The notes beneath the pieces were generated by a model. That model did not search any database and was not told the DNA's origin. It saw only the letters and a list, made by a program, of their open reading frames with translations. This document shows positions 1-5,439 of a stretch of DNA of 5,622 nt, one piece after another. Both the position numbers and the translations under genes were made by a program. The stretch's first letter is position 1. Every line of letters begins with the position of its first letter. This DNA comes from Verrucomicrobiota bacterium. GTDB taxonomy: Bacteria; Verrucomicrobiota; Kiritimatiellia; UBA8416; JAIOPI01. The stretch spans positions 1 to 5,622 of the forward strand of contig JAQCIA010000157.1 of the NCBI GenBank assembly GCA_027620105.1. The letters are read 5' to 3'.

Positions 1-7
1 GGCGGAG
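1..7 (+). promoter_or_regulatory. Ribosome binding site for the permease gene
   Basis: GGCGGAG lies five bases before the GTG at 13 and resembles the Shine-Dalgarno consensus. It supports GTG at 13 as the start, although the window edge prevents checking for an earlier in-frame start. Confidence 0.55.
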
Positions 8-12
8 TCGCC

Positions 13-1005
13 GTGAAAGGTCGCGCAAGGTGGTGTCTGGCACTGGTGCTGCAAGCGGCGGTCCTAGTTGGGATGGCGCTGATGGCCATCGCCGTGGGCG
101 CAACAAATCTGCCGTTGGGCGACGTGATGGCGGCGCTGTTTGGGCGTGCGGACGGGGTGACGACCACCATCGTGATGGACATCCGGCTGCCGCGCGTGCT
201 GCTGGCCTTTGCGGTTGGCGGCGGGTTGAGCCTGGCCGGTGTGATCCTGCAGGGGATGTTTCGCAACCCGCTGGTGGAACCCTATACGCTGGGCATCTCT
301 GGGGGTGCGGCGCTGGGTCTCAGCGCATGTGTGGCGTTGGGCCTGGGTGGCGCCTGGGGGGCGCTGGCTTTTCCGGCAAGCGGGTTTGCTGGGGCTGTCG
401 CCACCGCGTTGGTGGTTTATGGCGTGGGAACACGACGCGGGATCATGCATATCCGTGATGTCGTGCTGGTGGGCGTGATGGTGAGCTTCGTCTGTTCGTC
501 GCTGGTCATGTTGGTTATGGCCCTGTCATCTGCGGAGGACTTGCAGGGCATTGTGTTCTGGACGATGGGAGCGCTGGAGGAAACGCGCCCGGCGCTGCTG
601 GCGACGGTCCTGACGGTGACGGTGGGGGGGCTGGCGGCTGCGTATGCCTACGCCGTTCGGCTCAATGCGCTGACCTTGGGCGAGGACGGCGCGGCGCATC
701 TGGGCGTGAACGTCGAAGCGACGAAGCGGGTGCTCTTTGTGCTCGCGGCATTGCTCACGGGTGTGTGTGTCTCGGTGGCGGGGATCATTGGTTTTGTGGG
801 ATTGGTTGTGCCGCACGTCGCGCGCATGCTGGTGGGGCGCGATCATCGGATTCTGCTGGTCTCGGCGGTTCTCTGCGGGGGGGCGTTTTTGATCGGTTGT
901 GATCTCCTTGCGCGTACGTTGATAGCGCCGCTGCCCCTCCCGACCGGTGTCGTCACGGGGATCGTGGGGGGCTCGCTGTTTGTCTACTTGTTGCGGCGGG
1001 GCTGA
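13..1005 (+). CDS. btuC: FecCD/BtuC-family ABC transporter permease, probably for cobalamin
   Basis: Inner-membrane permease of a type II ABC importer that would dimerise and pass a corrinoid (or a siderophore or heme) from a periplasmic binding protein into the cytoplasm. The 330 residues match the usual family length and are almost entirely hydrophobic helices. Diagnostic stretches are RLPRVLLAFAVGGG (58-71), LQGMFRNPLVEPYTLGISGG (79-98), the coupling-helix region GEDGAAHLGV (223-232), GFVGLVVPHVARMLVG (260-275) and LPTGVVTGIVGG (309-320). It starts with GTG behind a GGCGGAG site. The ATPase gene follows after 23 bases, so the two are surely co-transcribed. The family alone cannot separate B12 from iron-siderophore or heme import. 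The adenosyltransferase two genes downstream argues for cobalamin. The cognate binding protein and receptor are not in the window and are probably upstream. Confidence 0.9.
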   Translation: MKGRARWCLALVLQAAVLVGMALMAIAVGATNLPLGDVMAALFGRADGVTTTIVMDIRLPRVLLAFAVGGGLSLAGVILQGMFRNPLVEPYTLGISGGAALGLSACVALGLGGAWGALAFPASGFAGAVATALVVYGVGTRRGIMHIRDVVLVGVMVSFVCSSLVMLVMALSSAEDLQGIVFWTMGALEETRPALLATVLTVTVGGLAAAYAYAVRLNALTLGEDGAAHLGVNVEATKRVLFVLAALLTGVCVSVAGIIGFVGLVVPHVARMLVGRDHRILLVSAVLCGGAFLIGCDLLARTLIAPLPLPTGVVTGIVGGSLFVYLLRRG

Positions 1006-1028
1006 CGCATGTACAGGGTGGCACGGAC

Positions 1029-1841
1029 ATGATTCTGGAATTTGAGAAGGTGACCTGCGCGTATCCGGGCGGGTTCACGCTCACGGAGATTGATTTGCAG
1101 GTCCGTGCGGGTGACATGGTCGGCATTGTCGGACCCAACGGATCGGGAAAAACCACTCTCGTGCGCGCGGCTTCGAGGACGCTACGGCCACGCGCCGGCA
1201 TGGTTCGCGTCGATGGTCACGACATCTGGAGTCGCCCCGCCGTGGACCTGGCGCGCACGGTGGCCGTCGTCTCGCAATCGACGGAAGCGGTGCCCATGAC
1301 CGTGGTTGAATACGTGCTGTTGGGGCGCATTCCGCACTACGGGCAATGGCAATTTCTCGAAACATCCTCGGATCGCGACATTGCGGCGCGGGCGATGCAA
1401 GCGACCGGCTGTGATGTCTTTGCGGAGCAGCTTCTGACGGAACTCAGCGGTGGCGAGCGGCAATTGGCGCTGGTGGCCCGTGCGCTGGCGCAGGAACCGC
1501 GTTTGCTGCTGCTCGACGAACCCACGACCTACCTCGACATCGCGCACCAGGTGCAGCTGCTGGATCTCGTTCGTCGCCTGAATCGCAAGCTTGGGCTGAC
1601 GGTGGTGATGGTCATGCACGATTTGAATGCCGCGAGTGAATACTGCGGGCAGCTGGTGCTGATGGCGGGTGGGCGTGTGCGTATGGCAGGTGCACCGGAA
1701 TCGGTACTGCGGTATGATGTGCTCGAAGACGTGTATAAGACCGTGCTGGTTGTCGGACGCAACAGCGTGACCGGGAAGCCGCATGTGTTCCCCGTGTCGG
1801 AGGATCAGCGCGCGCACAGCGCCGCGCAGGGACGGGGCTAG
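1029..1841 (+). CDS. btuD: ABC transporter ATP-binding protein, probably for cobalamin
   Basis: Cytoplasmic ATPase that powers the neighbouring permease. All nucleotide-binding elements are present in order: Walker A GPNGSGKTT (35-43), Q-loop Gln83, signature LSGGERQ (139-145), Walker B LLLLDEP (159-165), D-loop YLD (168-170) and switch His197 in VMHDLN. The 270 residues are longer than E. coli BtuD (about 250) and resemble FepC/HmuV-like members, with a C-terminal tail after about residue 240 that probably varies between homologues. The ATG at 1029 is preceded by AGGGTGG at 1015-1021 with seven bases of spacing. It follows the permease by 23 bases. The substrate is assigned by context as B12; iron-siderophore or heme remains possible. 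The ATPase assignment itself is secure. Confidence 0.9.
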   Translation: MILEFEKVTCAYPGGFTLTEIDLQVRAGDMVGIVGPNGSGKTTLVRAASRTLRPRAGMVRVDGHDIWSRPAVDLARTVAVVSQSTEAVPMTVVEYVLLGRIPHYGQWQFLETSSDRDIAARAMQATGCDVFAEQLLTELSGGERQLALVARALAQEPRLLLLDEPTTYLDIAHQVQLLDLVRRLNRKLGLTVVMVMHDLNAASEYCGQLVLMAGGRVRMAGAPESVLRYDVLEDVYKTVLVVGRNSVTGKPHVFPVSEDQRAHSAAQGRG

Positions 1842-1877
1842 ACGCGGGTCATTGTGATTGGTGGAAGCAGGACGGCT

Positions 1878-1900
1878 CGGAAGCCATTCCGATTTTGGAA
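1878..1900 (+). repeat. Overlapping small inverted repeats before the adenosyltransferase start
   Basis: CGGAA (1878-1882) pairs with TTCCG (1887-1891) across a four-base loop. The same TTCC (1887-1890) could instead pair with GGAA at 1897-1900, which is the only Shine-Dalgarno-like sequence before the ATG at 1907. The stems are only four to five base pairs, so chance is a real explanation. Confidence 0.3.
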
Positions 1901-1906
1901 CGCAAC

Positions 1907-2536
1907 ATGCGCATGGATCGAATCTATACGAAGACGGGTGATGCCGGGCAGACGAGCCTGGTTTCAGGTGAGCGGGTGGCGAAGCAGGATCCGCGGGTGG
2001 ATGCGTTCGGGACCATTGATGAGTTGAACAGTGTGATCGGTCTGATCCGGACCTGGGGGAGAGAGTCGTCACAAGCGTCCGTACGCGAGGAATCGGCGTG
2101 CGTGATGCGCCAGATTCAGAATGATCTTTTCGATCTCGGCGCCATCGTTGCCTGTTCCCCCGTGCGCGTCAGTGCCATTCTGCCGCCGTTTCCGGAGACG
2201 CGTACGCTATTTCTCGAGCGGCGCATCGACCATTGCCAGGCGACATTGGGTGCGTTGACATCGTTCGTTCTGCCTGGTGGCAGCATGCTCAATGCGTATG
2301 CGCATCTGGCGCGGACAGTGTGTCGACGGGCGGAGCGCGAGTTGTGGCGGCTGCACGCGGAGTCACCCGTGCCGGACGGCATCCTGACCTATGTGAATCG
2401 CCTTTCGGACTATCTGTTCGTTTATTCGCGCTGGGTGATGCGTGCCGCGGGGCAGCAGGAGTTCCTCTGGGAGCCTGGTGGAGGCGCGGCGGAAGGGGAA
2501 AGTGGCGAGGTCGTAAGTCCGCCGCCGCTGGTGTAA
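1907..2536 (+). CDS. pduO: PduO-type cob(I)alamin adenosyltransferase
   Basis: Transfers the adenosyl group of ATP to cob(I)alamin (or cob(I)yrinate diamide) to make the coenzyme form of B12; the family acts as a cytoplasmic trimer. Family motifs are plain: N-terminal ATP-binding TKTGDAGQT (8-16), GTIDELNS (35-42), QNDLFDLGA (71-79), FVLPGG (120-125), the arginine-rich helix ARTVCRRAER (135-144) and NRLSDYLFVYSR (164-175). The 209 residues are slightly longer than usual because of a Gly/Glu/Pro-rich tail after residue 190. I chose the ATG at 1907, six bases after GGAA. A TTG at 1895 and an ATG at 1913 are also in frame, and family alignments start close to the DRIYTKTGD stretch. It lies 65 bases after the ATPase gene, consistent with one uptake-plus-activation operon. 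Confidence 0.93.
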   Translation: MRMDRIYTKTGDAGQTSLVSGERVAKQDPRVDAFGTIDELNSVIGLIRTWGRESSQASVREESACVMRQIQNDLFDLGAIVACSPVRVSAILPPFPETRTLFLERRIDHCQATLGALTSFVLPGGSMLNAYAHLARTVCRRAERELWRLHAESPVPDGILTYVNRLSDYLFVYSRWVMRAAGQQEFLWEPGGGAAEGESGEVVSPPPLV

Positions 2537-2596
2537 CGGTCAAGCGGATGTTCGCCGGTTCCTCGATCGAAGCTCGCGCGGGGGCCCGACTTCTCC

Positions 2597-2602
2597 TATT
2601 CT
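2597..2602 (+). promoter_or_regulatory. Possible -10 element for the 75-residue gene
   Basis: TATTCT ends seven bases before the ATG at 2610, so transcription would begin at or next to the start codon. No good -35 hexamer is visible 17 bases upstream (the window there reads TCGCGC). The 8-bp palindrome TCGATCGA at 2563-2570 lies just upstream. The support is one hexamer and its position. Confidence 0.3.
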
Positions 2603-2609
2603 CGGTCAC

Positions 2610-2837
2610 ATGGAACGCAATCATGGAGAGCAGCCGTTTGCGCTTGTCATGCGCAAGTTCAACCTGAAACCGCACGAAATCGTCGTGGCGGCGAGCGTCC
2701 CCATCACGCACAAATTAATAGCGCGCGCCTGCAAGGGGCGTTGGCTCACGCCGCACTCTCGCGACCTTGTCTGCGATGCGTTGAACCGGGCAACCGGAAA
2801 AGTCCACACGCTGGGTGAGTTGTTCAACTATCAATGA
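2610..2837 (+). CDS. Small hypothetical protein with a helix-turn-helix-like pattern
   Basis: I do not recognise this 75-residue protein as a named family. It is basic, has no signal peptide or membrane segment, and should be cytoplasmic. The predicted order is helix (about 8-17), helix (PHEIVVAAS, 21-29), helix with a basic end (THKLIARACKGRWLTP, 33-48), long helix (49-62), then a short C-terminal element HTLGELFNYQ (66-75). The run of helices followed by a KGRxLTP turn recalls Cro/CI-type DNA-binding domains, but no family match is claimed. There is no Shine-Dalgarno site before the ATG at 2610; a TATTCT box seven bases upstream would give a leaderless message. Met14 (2649) is an alternative start. 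It is flanked by same-strand genes 73 bases upstream and 124 bases downstream. The downstream gap carries inverted repeats that such a protein could bind, which is inference only. Confidence 0.65.
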   Translation: MERNHGEQPFALVMRKFNLKPHEIVVAASVPITHKLIARACKGRWLTPHSRDLVCDALNRATGKVHTLGELFNYQ

Positions 2838-2880
2838 GTCTGGCCCCGTCGCGCTTGTGGGCGGCCGAGATCGTGACCAT

Positions 2881-2911
2881 GTTCGACACGAACGGTGCGG
2901 CCGACCGTTCG
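2881..2911 (+). repeat. Overlapping hairpins in the gap before the methyltransferase gene
   Basis: CGAACGGT (2889-2896) and ACCGTTCG (2904-2911) form a perfect 8-bp stem with a seven-base loop. The left arm also contains CGAAC (2889-2893), which pairs perfectly with GTTCG at 2881-2885 across three bases, so the two structures exclude each other. No T-run follows, so it is not a classical intrinsic terminator. It ends seven bases before the candidate -35 at 2919, which fits an operator. A factor-assisted end for the upstream gene is also possible. Confidence 0.6.
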
Positions 2912-2918
2912 CGGGAAC

Positions 2919-2947
2919 TGGATTGTGCGGTTGATTCGTTCTATAGT
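2919..2947 (+). promoter_or_regulatory. Probable promoter of the RNA methyltransferase gene
   Basis: The -10 is TATAGT (2942-2947) and the candidate -35 is TGGATT (2919-2924), with 17 bases between. The -10 is good and the -35 matches the sigma-70 consensus at only three positions. Transcription would begin around 2953-2954, leaving a leader of only about eight bases before the ATG at 2962. Confidence 0.5.
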
Positions 2948-2960
2948 CCTGCGAACGAAT
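2934..2960 (+). promoter_or_regulatory. Inverted repeat flanking the -10 box (possible operator)
   Basis: ATTCGTT (2934-2940) and AACGAAT (2954-2960) are perfect inverted repeats seven bases long, separated by 13 bases that contain TATAGT. The right arm ends one base before the start codon at 2962. The position would let a bound dimer block RNA polymerase, or an RNA hairpin form if transcription starts further upstream. The half-site TTCGTT/AACGAA resembles the GTTCG/CGAAC boxes at 2881-2911. Confidence 0.45.
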
Positions 2961-2961
2961 T

Positions 2962-4158
2962 ATGAACACAGACGCATCAACGCCATCTCCCGACAGCTCC
3001 GATACCACAGCACATGCGCGCACGCACCCGACATCCGGGCCGGTGCTGGACTTTCACGCATCGGCGATTTCCGGCACGGAGGGTGCACTGTGTGATGAGT
3101 TGCGTGAGCTTGGTTTTTCCAGTGTGCGTCTAAATCGGGGCGGCATACCGTTTCGTGGCGAGTGGCGTGATGGCTGGCGGGCGTGCCTGCAAAGCCGCAT
3201 TGCATCACGGATCCAGGTGTTGATGCGGCGCTTTCCCGCGACGAGTCCGGAGTCCTTGTACAAGGGCGTACAGGCGGTGGATTGGACGCCTTATCTGACG
3301 TCGACACAGACGCTGTCGGTGGGGGCCGTGAGTCGTGGCAGCGAGGCACTGCATCACAGCGGCTTCGTGGCTCTCAAGGTCAAGGACGCCATTGTCGACC
3401 AGGTCCGGTCGCGCACGGGTGCACGGCCGTCCGTCTCTGGAACGGACGCCGATGTGCGTGTTTTTGTATACGTGGTGGGGGATAAGGCGTCGGTCTACCT
3501 CGATCTGTCCGGTGAATCGCTGCACAAGCGGGGCTATCGGTTAGGCGTGGGAGATGCACCGTTGCGCGAGACGCTGGCGGCGGCACTCCTGCGTCTTTCG
3601 GCGTGGGATCGTCGCACGCCTTTGGTGGATCCCATGTGCGGATCGGGCACGATCGCAATCGAAGCTGCAATGTGGGCCCTGAACAAGGCGCCGGGACTGG
3701 ATCGTGAGCGGTTCGGATTCGAACGTTGGGCGAATTTTGGGGCGAAACAGCGAGCCGTGCTGAGTACGCTCAAGGGCGAACTGCGGGCGGCGATCACGGG
3801 GCAGACGCCGCGCATTGTGGCCGCGGATCGGGACGAAAAGGTGCTCGATGCCGCGAAGGCGAATGCGCGGCAGGCCGGGGTGCGGCTGGCGTTTCGCCAT
3901 CAAGCGGTGGAAGACTTGCAGGGGACCGAAGGGCGGCATCTGGTGGTGACGAATCCGCCCTACGGAGTCCGCATGGATGTGGCCCCTGATTTTTACCGCG
4001 GTGTCGCAGCCGCGTTCTGTCGCCTACATGGATGGCGTGTGTGCTTGCTGGCCGGCACGACTGAGTATGCGCGCCACATGTCTCCCACGCCGGTTCGTCG
4101 CGACGTGCTACGCAATGGCGATCTCGATTGCGAGTTTCTGAGCTACGAGATCGCGTAG
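2962..4158 (+). CDS. rlmL: RlmL-type THUMP-domain RNA guanine-N2 methyltransferase
   Basis: SAM-dependent methyltransferase that would make N2-methylguanosine in 23S rRNA (position 2445 in E. coli RlmL). The order is a Ser/Thr/His-rich lead (1-28), a ferredoxin-like and THUMP RNA-binding region (about 29-185, with LRELGFSSVRLNRGGIPFRG at 48-67), then the UPF0020 Rossmann methyltransferase domain. SAM motif I is DPMCGSGTIAIEAA (223-236), the acidic motif II region is AADRDEKVLDAAKANA (287-302), and the catalytic NPPYGVR is at 331-337. At 398 residues it equals only the N-terminal half of the fused E. coli RlmKL, without the RlmK part. Related THUMP enzymes such as TrmN/Trm14 methylate tRNA, so the substrate is the least certain part. 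The ATG at 2962 has no clear Shine-Dalgarno site; a GTG at 3043 (Val28) directly before the conserved region is an alternative start. Its 3' end is 24 bases from a convergent lipoprotein gene. Confidence 0.88.
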   Translation: MNTDASTPSPDSSDTTAHARTHPTSGPVLDFHASAISGTEGALCDELRELGFSSVRLNRGGIPFRGEWRDGWRACLQSRIASRIQVLMRRFPATSPESLYKGVQAVDWTPYLTSTQTLSVGAVSRGSEALHHSGFVALKVKDAIVDQVRSRTGARPSVSGTDADVRVFVYVVGDKASVYLDLSGESLHKRGYRLGVGDAPLRETLAAALLRLSAWDRRTPLVDPMCGSGTIAIEAAMWALNKAPGLDRERFGFERWANFGAKQRAVLSTLKGELRAAITGQTPRIVAADRDEKVLDAAKANARQAGVRLAFRHQAVEDLQGTEGRHLVVTNPPYGVRMDVAPDFYRGVAAAFCRLHGWRVCLLAGTTEYARHMSPTPVRRDVLRNGDLDCEFLSYEIA

Positions 4159-4182
4159 GGGACCTGCGGGCAATTGTTCGGG

Positions 4183-4578
4183 CTAGTCGAAGGTGAGGTA
4201 GACGATAAGTTCGTTGCCCACGCTTCCCGTGATGGTCAGGATGGTTTGCTGGCCTTCGAGAATGTCGACATCATTGAAGAAGCTGCTGTCGCCATTCGAT
4301 TCATCGAGGACAACGCGGCGAACGCCCGGCACGAGATCGAATGCGCTCGACTTGCCATCCTTGGTTTCGCCGAGTTTCACGCCATCCACGTACACCGTCA
4401 CGTTCCTATCGCCGTTGTTGTCGATGATGAGCGCGCCCTGACCGGGAGGTGGGGTGTGGTTGAAGCTGTCGTCGTCAGACTCGCAACTGGTCAGCAGCAC
4501 CGTTGCGGAGAGAAGTGCGATGGATAGGCATTGGGCCAGTCTGGGCAAGTGCACGGGTGACCGCCGAGTGGGATGCAT
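4183..4578 (-). CDS. Small lipoprotein with a PEGA-like beta domain
   Basis: Exported lipoprotein of unknown function, 131 residues. The N-terminus is basic (RR at 5-6, R13), followed by a hydrophobic core (SIALLSATVLL, 19-29) and the lipobox LTSC with the acylated Cys32. Residues after the cysteine are ESDDDS, then a Pro-rich linker (HTPPPGQ). Residues 48-131 read as alternating beta strands: GALIIDN, VTVYVDGVKLGET, then FDLVPGVRRVVLDE, VDILEGQQTILTI and ELIVYLTFD. The VYVDGxxxGET...LxxG order is that of PEGA-type beta-sandwich domains, here as one divergent copy. Glu at +2 does not signal inner-membrane retention, so outer-membrane location is likely. The ATG at 4578 is used here. A GTG at 4554 (Val9), six bases after GGCGG, gives a more compact signal peptide and may be the true start. 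Confidence 0.8.
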   Translation of the reverse strand: MHPTRRSPVHLPRLAQCLSIALLSATVLLTSCESDDDSFNHTPPPGQGALIIDNNGDRNVTVYVDGVKLGETKDGKSSAFDLVPGVRRVVLDESNGDSSFFNDVDILEGQQTILTITGSVGNELIVYLTFD

Positions 4579-4584
4579 GGGGCA

Positions 4585-4613
4585 ATGATATTTTTACCGG
4601 GGAGCGCTGTCCA
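4585..4613 (-). promoter_or_regulatory. Probable promoter of the lipoprotein gene
   Basis: On the minus strand, TGGACA (4613-4608) is followed by a 17-base spacer and TATCAT (4590-4585). Five of six -35 bases match the sigma-70 consensus and the spacing is ideal. Transcription would begin near 4578. That makes an ATG-4578 message leaderless, while a GTG-4554 start would have a leader of about 24 bases containing GGCGG. The gene therefore probably has its own promoter, apart from the membrane-protein gene upstream. Confidence 0.5.
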
Positions 4614-4676
4614 GAGCGGAAGGCGGGGGGGCGACGGTGCCCTCGGCGCCGCGGACGACTCAAAATTCCCTTCGCT

Positions 4677-5327
4677 TCAGTGGCCGTCGCCTGCGTCAGC
4701 GCTCGCCACATGCTTCCGATACTGTCGATGCATGAACCACAGGAGCACAGTGGCAGAGGCCATTTCTCCGAGGTCCTCGATGATGGGGCGGCCGATCAGA
4801 TCAAGCACGCCACCGCTGAAAATCATTGGAGAAATGGCGAGCAGCAGGAGCAGAGAAAAGCGCTTCAAGTCGGGCGGTGCCTTGATGAAGTTCCAGATCA
4901 CGTAGAGCATGGCCAGCCCCTCGAGCAGTGCGACGGAGACCATCTCGGCGATATCCTTCGTGCGGATGTCCGCGACGGCGGGAATAAAACCCGTCTTTTC
5001 AATCCATTCGCCGACTTCTTCGTGAATGCCGACGCTGTCGTCGATCAGGACTACCGTGAATAGCAGAATCCAGGCCGACAGCACCCGTGCTGGCCGAAGT
5101 TTCCGCCAGCGTACGAGCATGGCGATCACGAGGAGCATCTTCAGGTATTGGCAGATCTCAGCGAATCCCCGGTCCCGCCCCAAGCGGAAGAACCTTGCAT
5201 GGAGGATATCGCACGTCAACAGCCACTGGAAGAACACGGCGATGAGATCGAAGAGCGTAACGATCAGAATGATCTGTCCCGTGCGCAGCATCAGCAGTCG
5301 TGCTAGTGAGAATCCTTTGGCGGTCAT
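4677..5327 (-). CDS. Polytopic membrane protein with a duplicated acidic motif, function unknown
   Basis: Integral inner-membrane protein of 216 residues; I know no named function. Likely membrane segments are about 17-37, 57-74, 81-97, 126-148, 156-174 and 186-201. Unusual polar residues lie at their edges: IDDSVGIHEEVGEW (95-108) after the third segment, and LDLIGRPIIEDLGEM (175-189) after the fifth. Aligned, these share I-x-E-(E/D)-(V/L)-G-E-(W/M) at 101-108 and 182-189. From memory, uncharacterised bacterial membrane proteins with a DExxxIHE-like motif look similar. The open frame reaches upstream to 5489, but the ATG at 5327 is chosen because TGGAG lies eight bases before it and the extra 54 residues look non-native (Cys/Pro/Arg-rich). 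A weak -10/-35 pair (TATTAC 5412-5407, TTGCTC 5433-5428, 15-base spacer) is possible. The lipoprotein gene follows after 98 bases. Confidence 0.8.
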   Translation of the reverse strand: MTAKGFSLARLLMLRTGQIILIVTLFDLIAVFFQWLLTCDILHARFFRLGRDRGFAEICQYLKMLLVIAMLVRWRKLRPARVLSAWILLFTVVLIDDSVGIHEEVGEWIEKTGFIPAVADIRTKDIAEMVSVALLEGLAMLYVIWNFIKAPPDLKRFSLLLLLAISPMIFSGGVLDLIGRPIIEDLGEMASATVLLWFMHRQYRKHVASADAGDGH

Positions 5328-5335
5328 GTCGCATG

Positions 5336-5340
5336 CTCCA
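5336..5340 (-). promoter_or_regulatory. Ribosome binding site deciding the membrane-protein start
   Basis: TGGAG on the minus strand lies eight bases before the ATG at 5327. It is the best Shine-Dalgarno match near the N-terminus and is the reason for rejecting the longer frame that begins at 5489. Confidence 0.6.
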
Positions 5341-5367
5341 AACGGGAACGGGGTTGGGGGCAGGAAT

Positions 5368-5380
5368 CGCGTACGCGCGT
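5368..5380. repeat. Overlapping GC-rich palindromes
   Basis: CGCGTACGCG (5368-5377) is a perfect 10-base palindrome and overlaps ACGCGCGT (5373-5380), a perfect 8-base palindrome. They lie 41 bases upstream of the membrane-protein start, within its probable leader or promoter region. Palindromes of CG-rich words are common in GC-rich DNA, so a binding site is only a possibility. Confidence 0.3.
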
Positions 5381-5439
5381 ATGGAAGCAAAGTTTGCCGG
5401 CCATTTGTAATAGAGCAGTTTGTGTTTGAGCAATGCCTT

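Noticed and set aside
1009..1032. Seven-codon upstream frame whose TGA overlaps the ATPase ATG
   Set aside because: It begins with ATG just after the permease stop and ends in an ATGA overlap, which could mean translational coupling, but it has no ribosome binding site of its own apparent and is short enough to be chance.
1182..2072. Minus-strand open frame of 296 codons
   Set aside because: It is antisense to the ATPase and the adenosyltransferase, both of which have full sets of family motifs. The His/Arg/Pro-rich translation is typical of a GC-rich shadow frame.
2233..2667. Plus-strand open frame of 144 codons across the adenosyltransferase end
   Set aside because: It overlaps the conserved C-terminal half of the adenosyltransferase in another frame and shows no domain pattern.
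2889..2911. Intrinsic terminator for the 75-residue gene
   Set aside because: The 8-bp stem is good, but the following bases (GCGGGAACTGG) contain no T-run, so a rho-independent terminator is not supported.
4159..4182. Bidirectional terminator between convergent genes
   Set aside because: The 24-base gap contains only a short CAATTG palindrome and no stem with T-runs on either strand.
4503..5063. Long plus-strand open frame of 186 codons
   Set aside because: It lies opposite two minus-strand genes with a lipobox signal peptide and clear membrane segments. Its own protein is of odd composition with no recognisable domain and no ribosome binding site.
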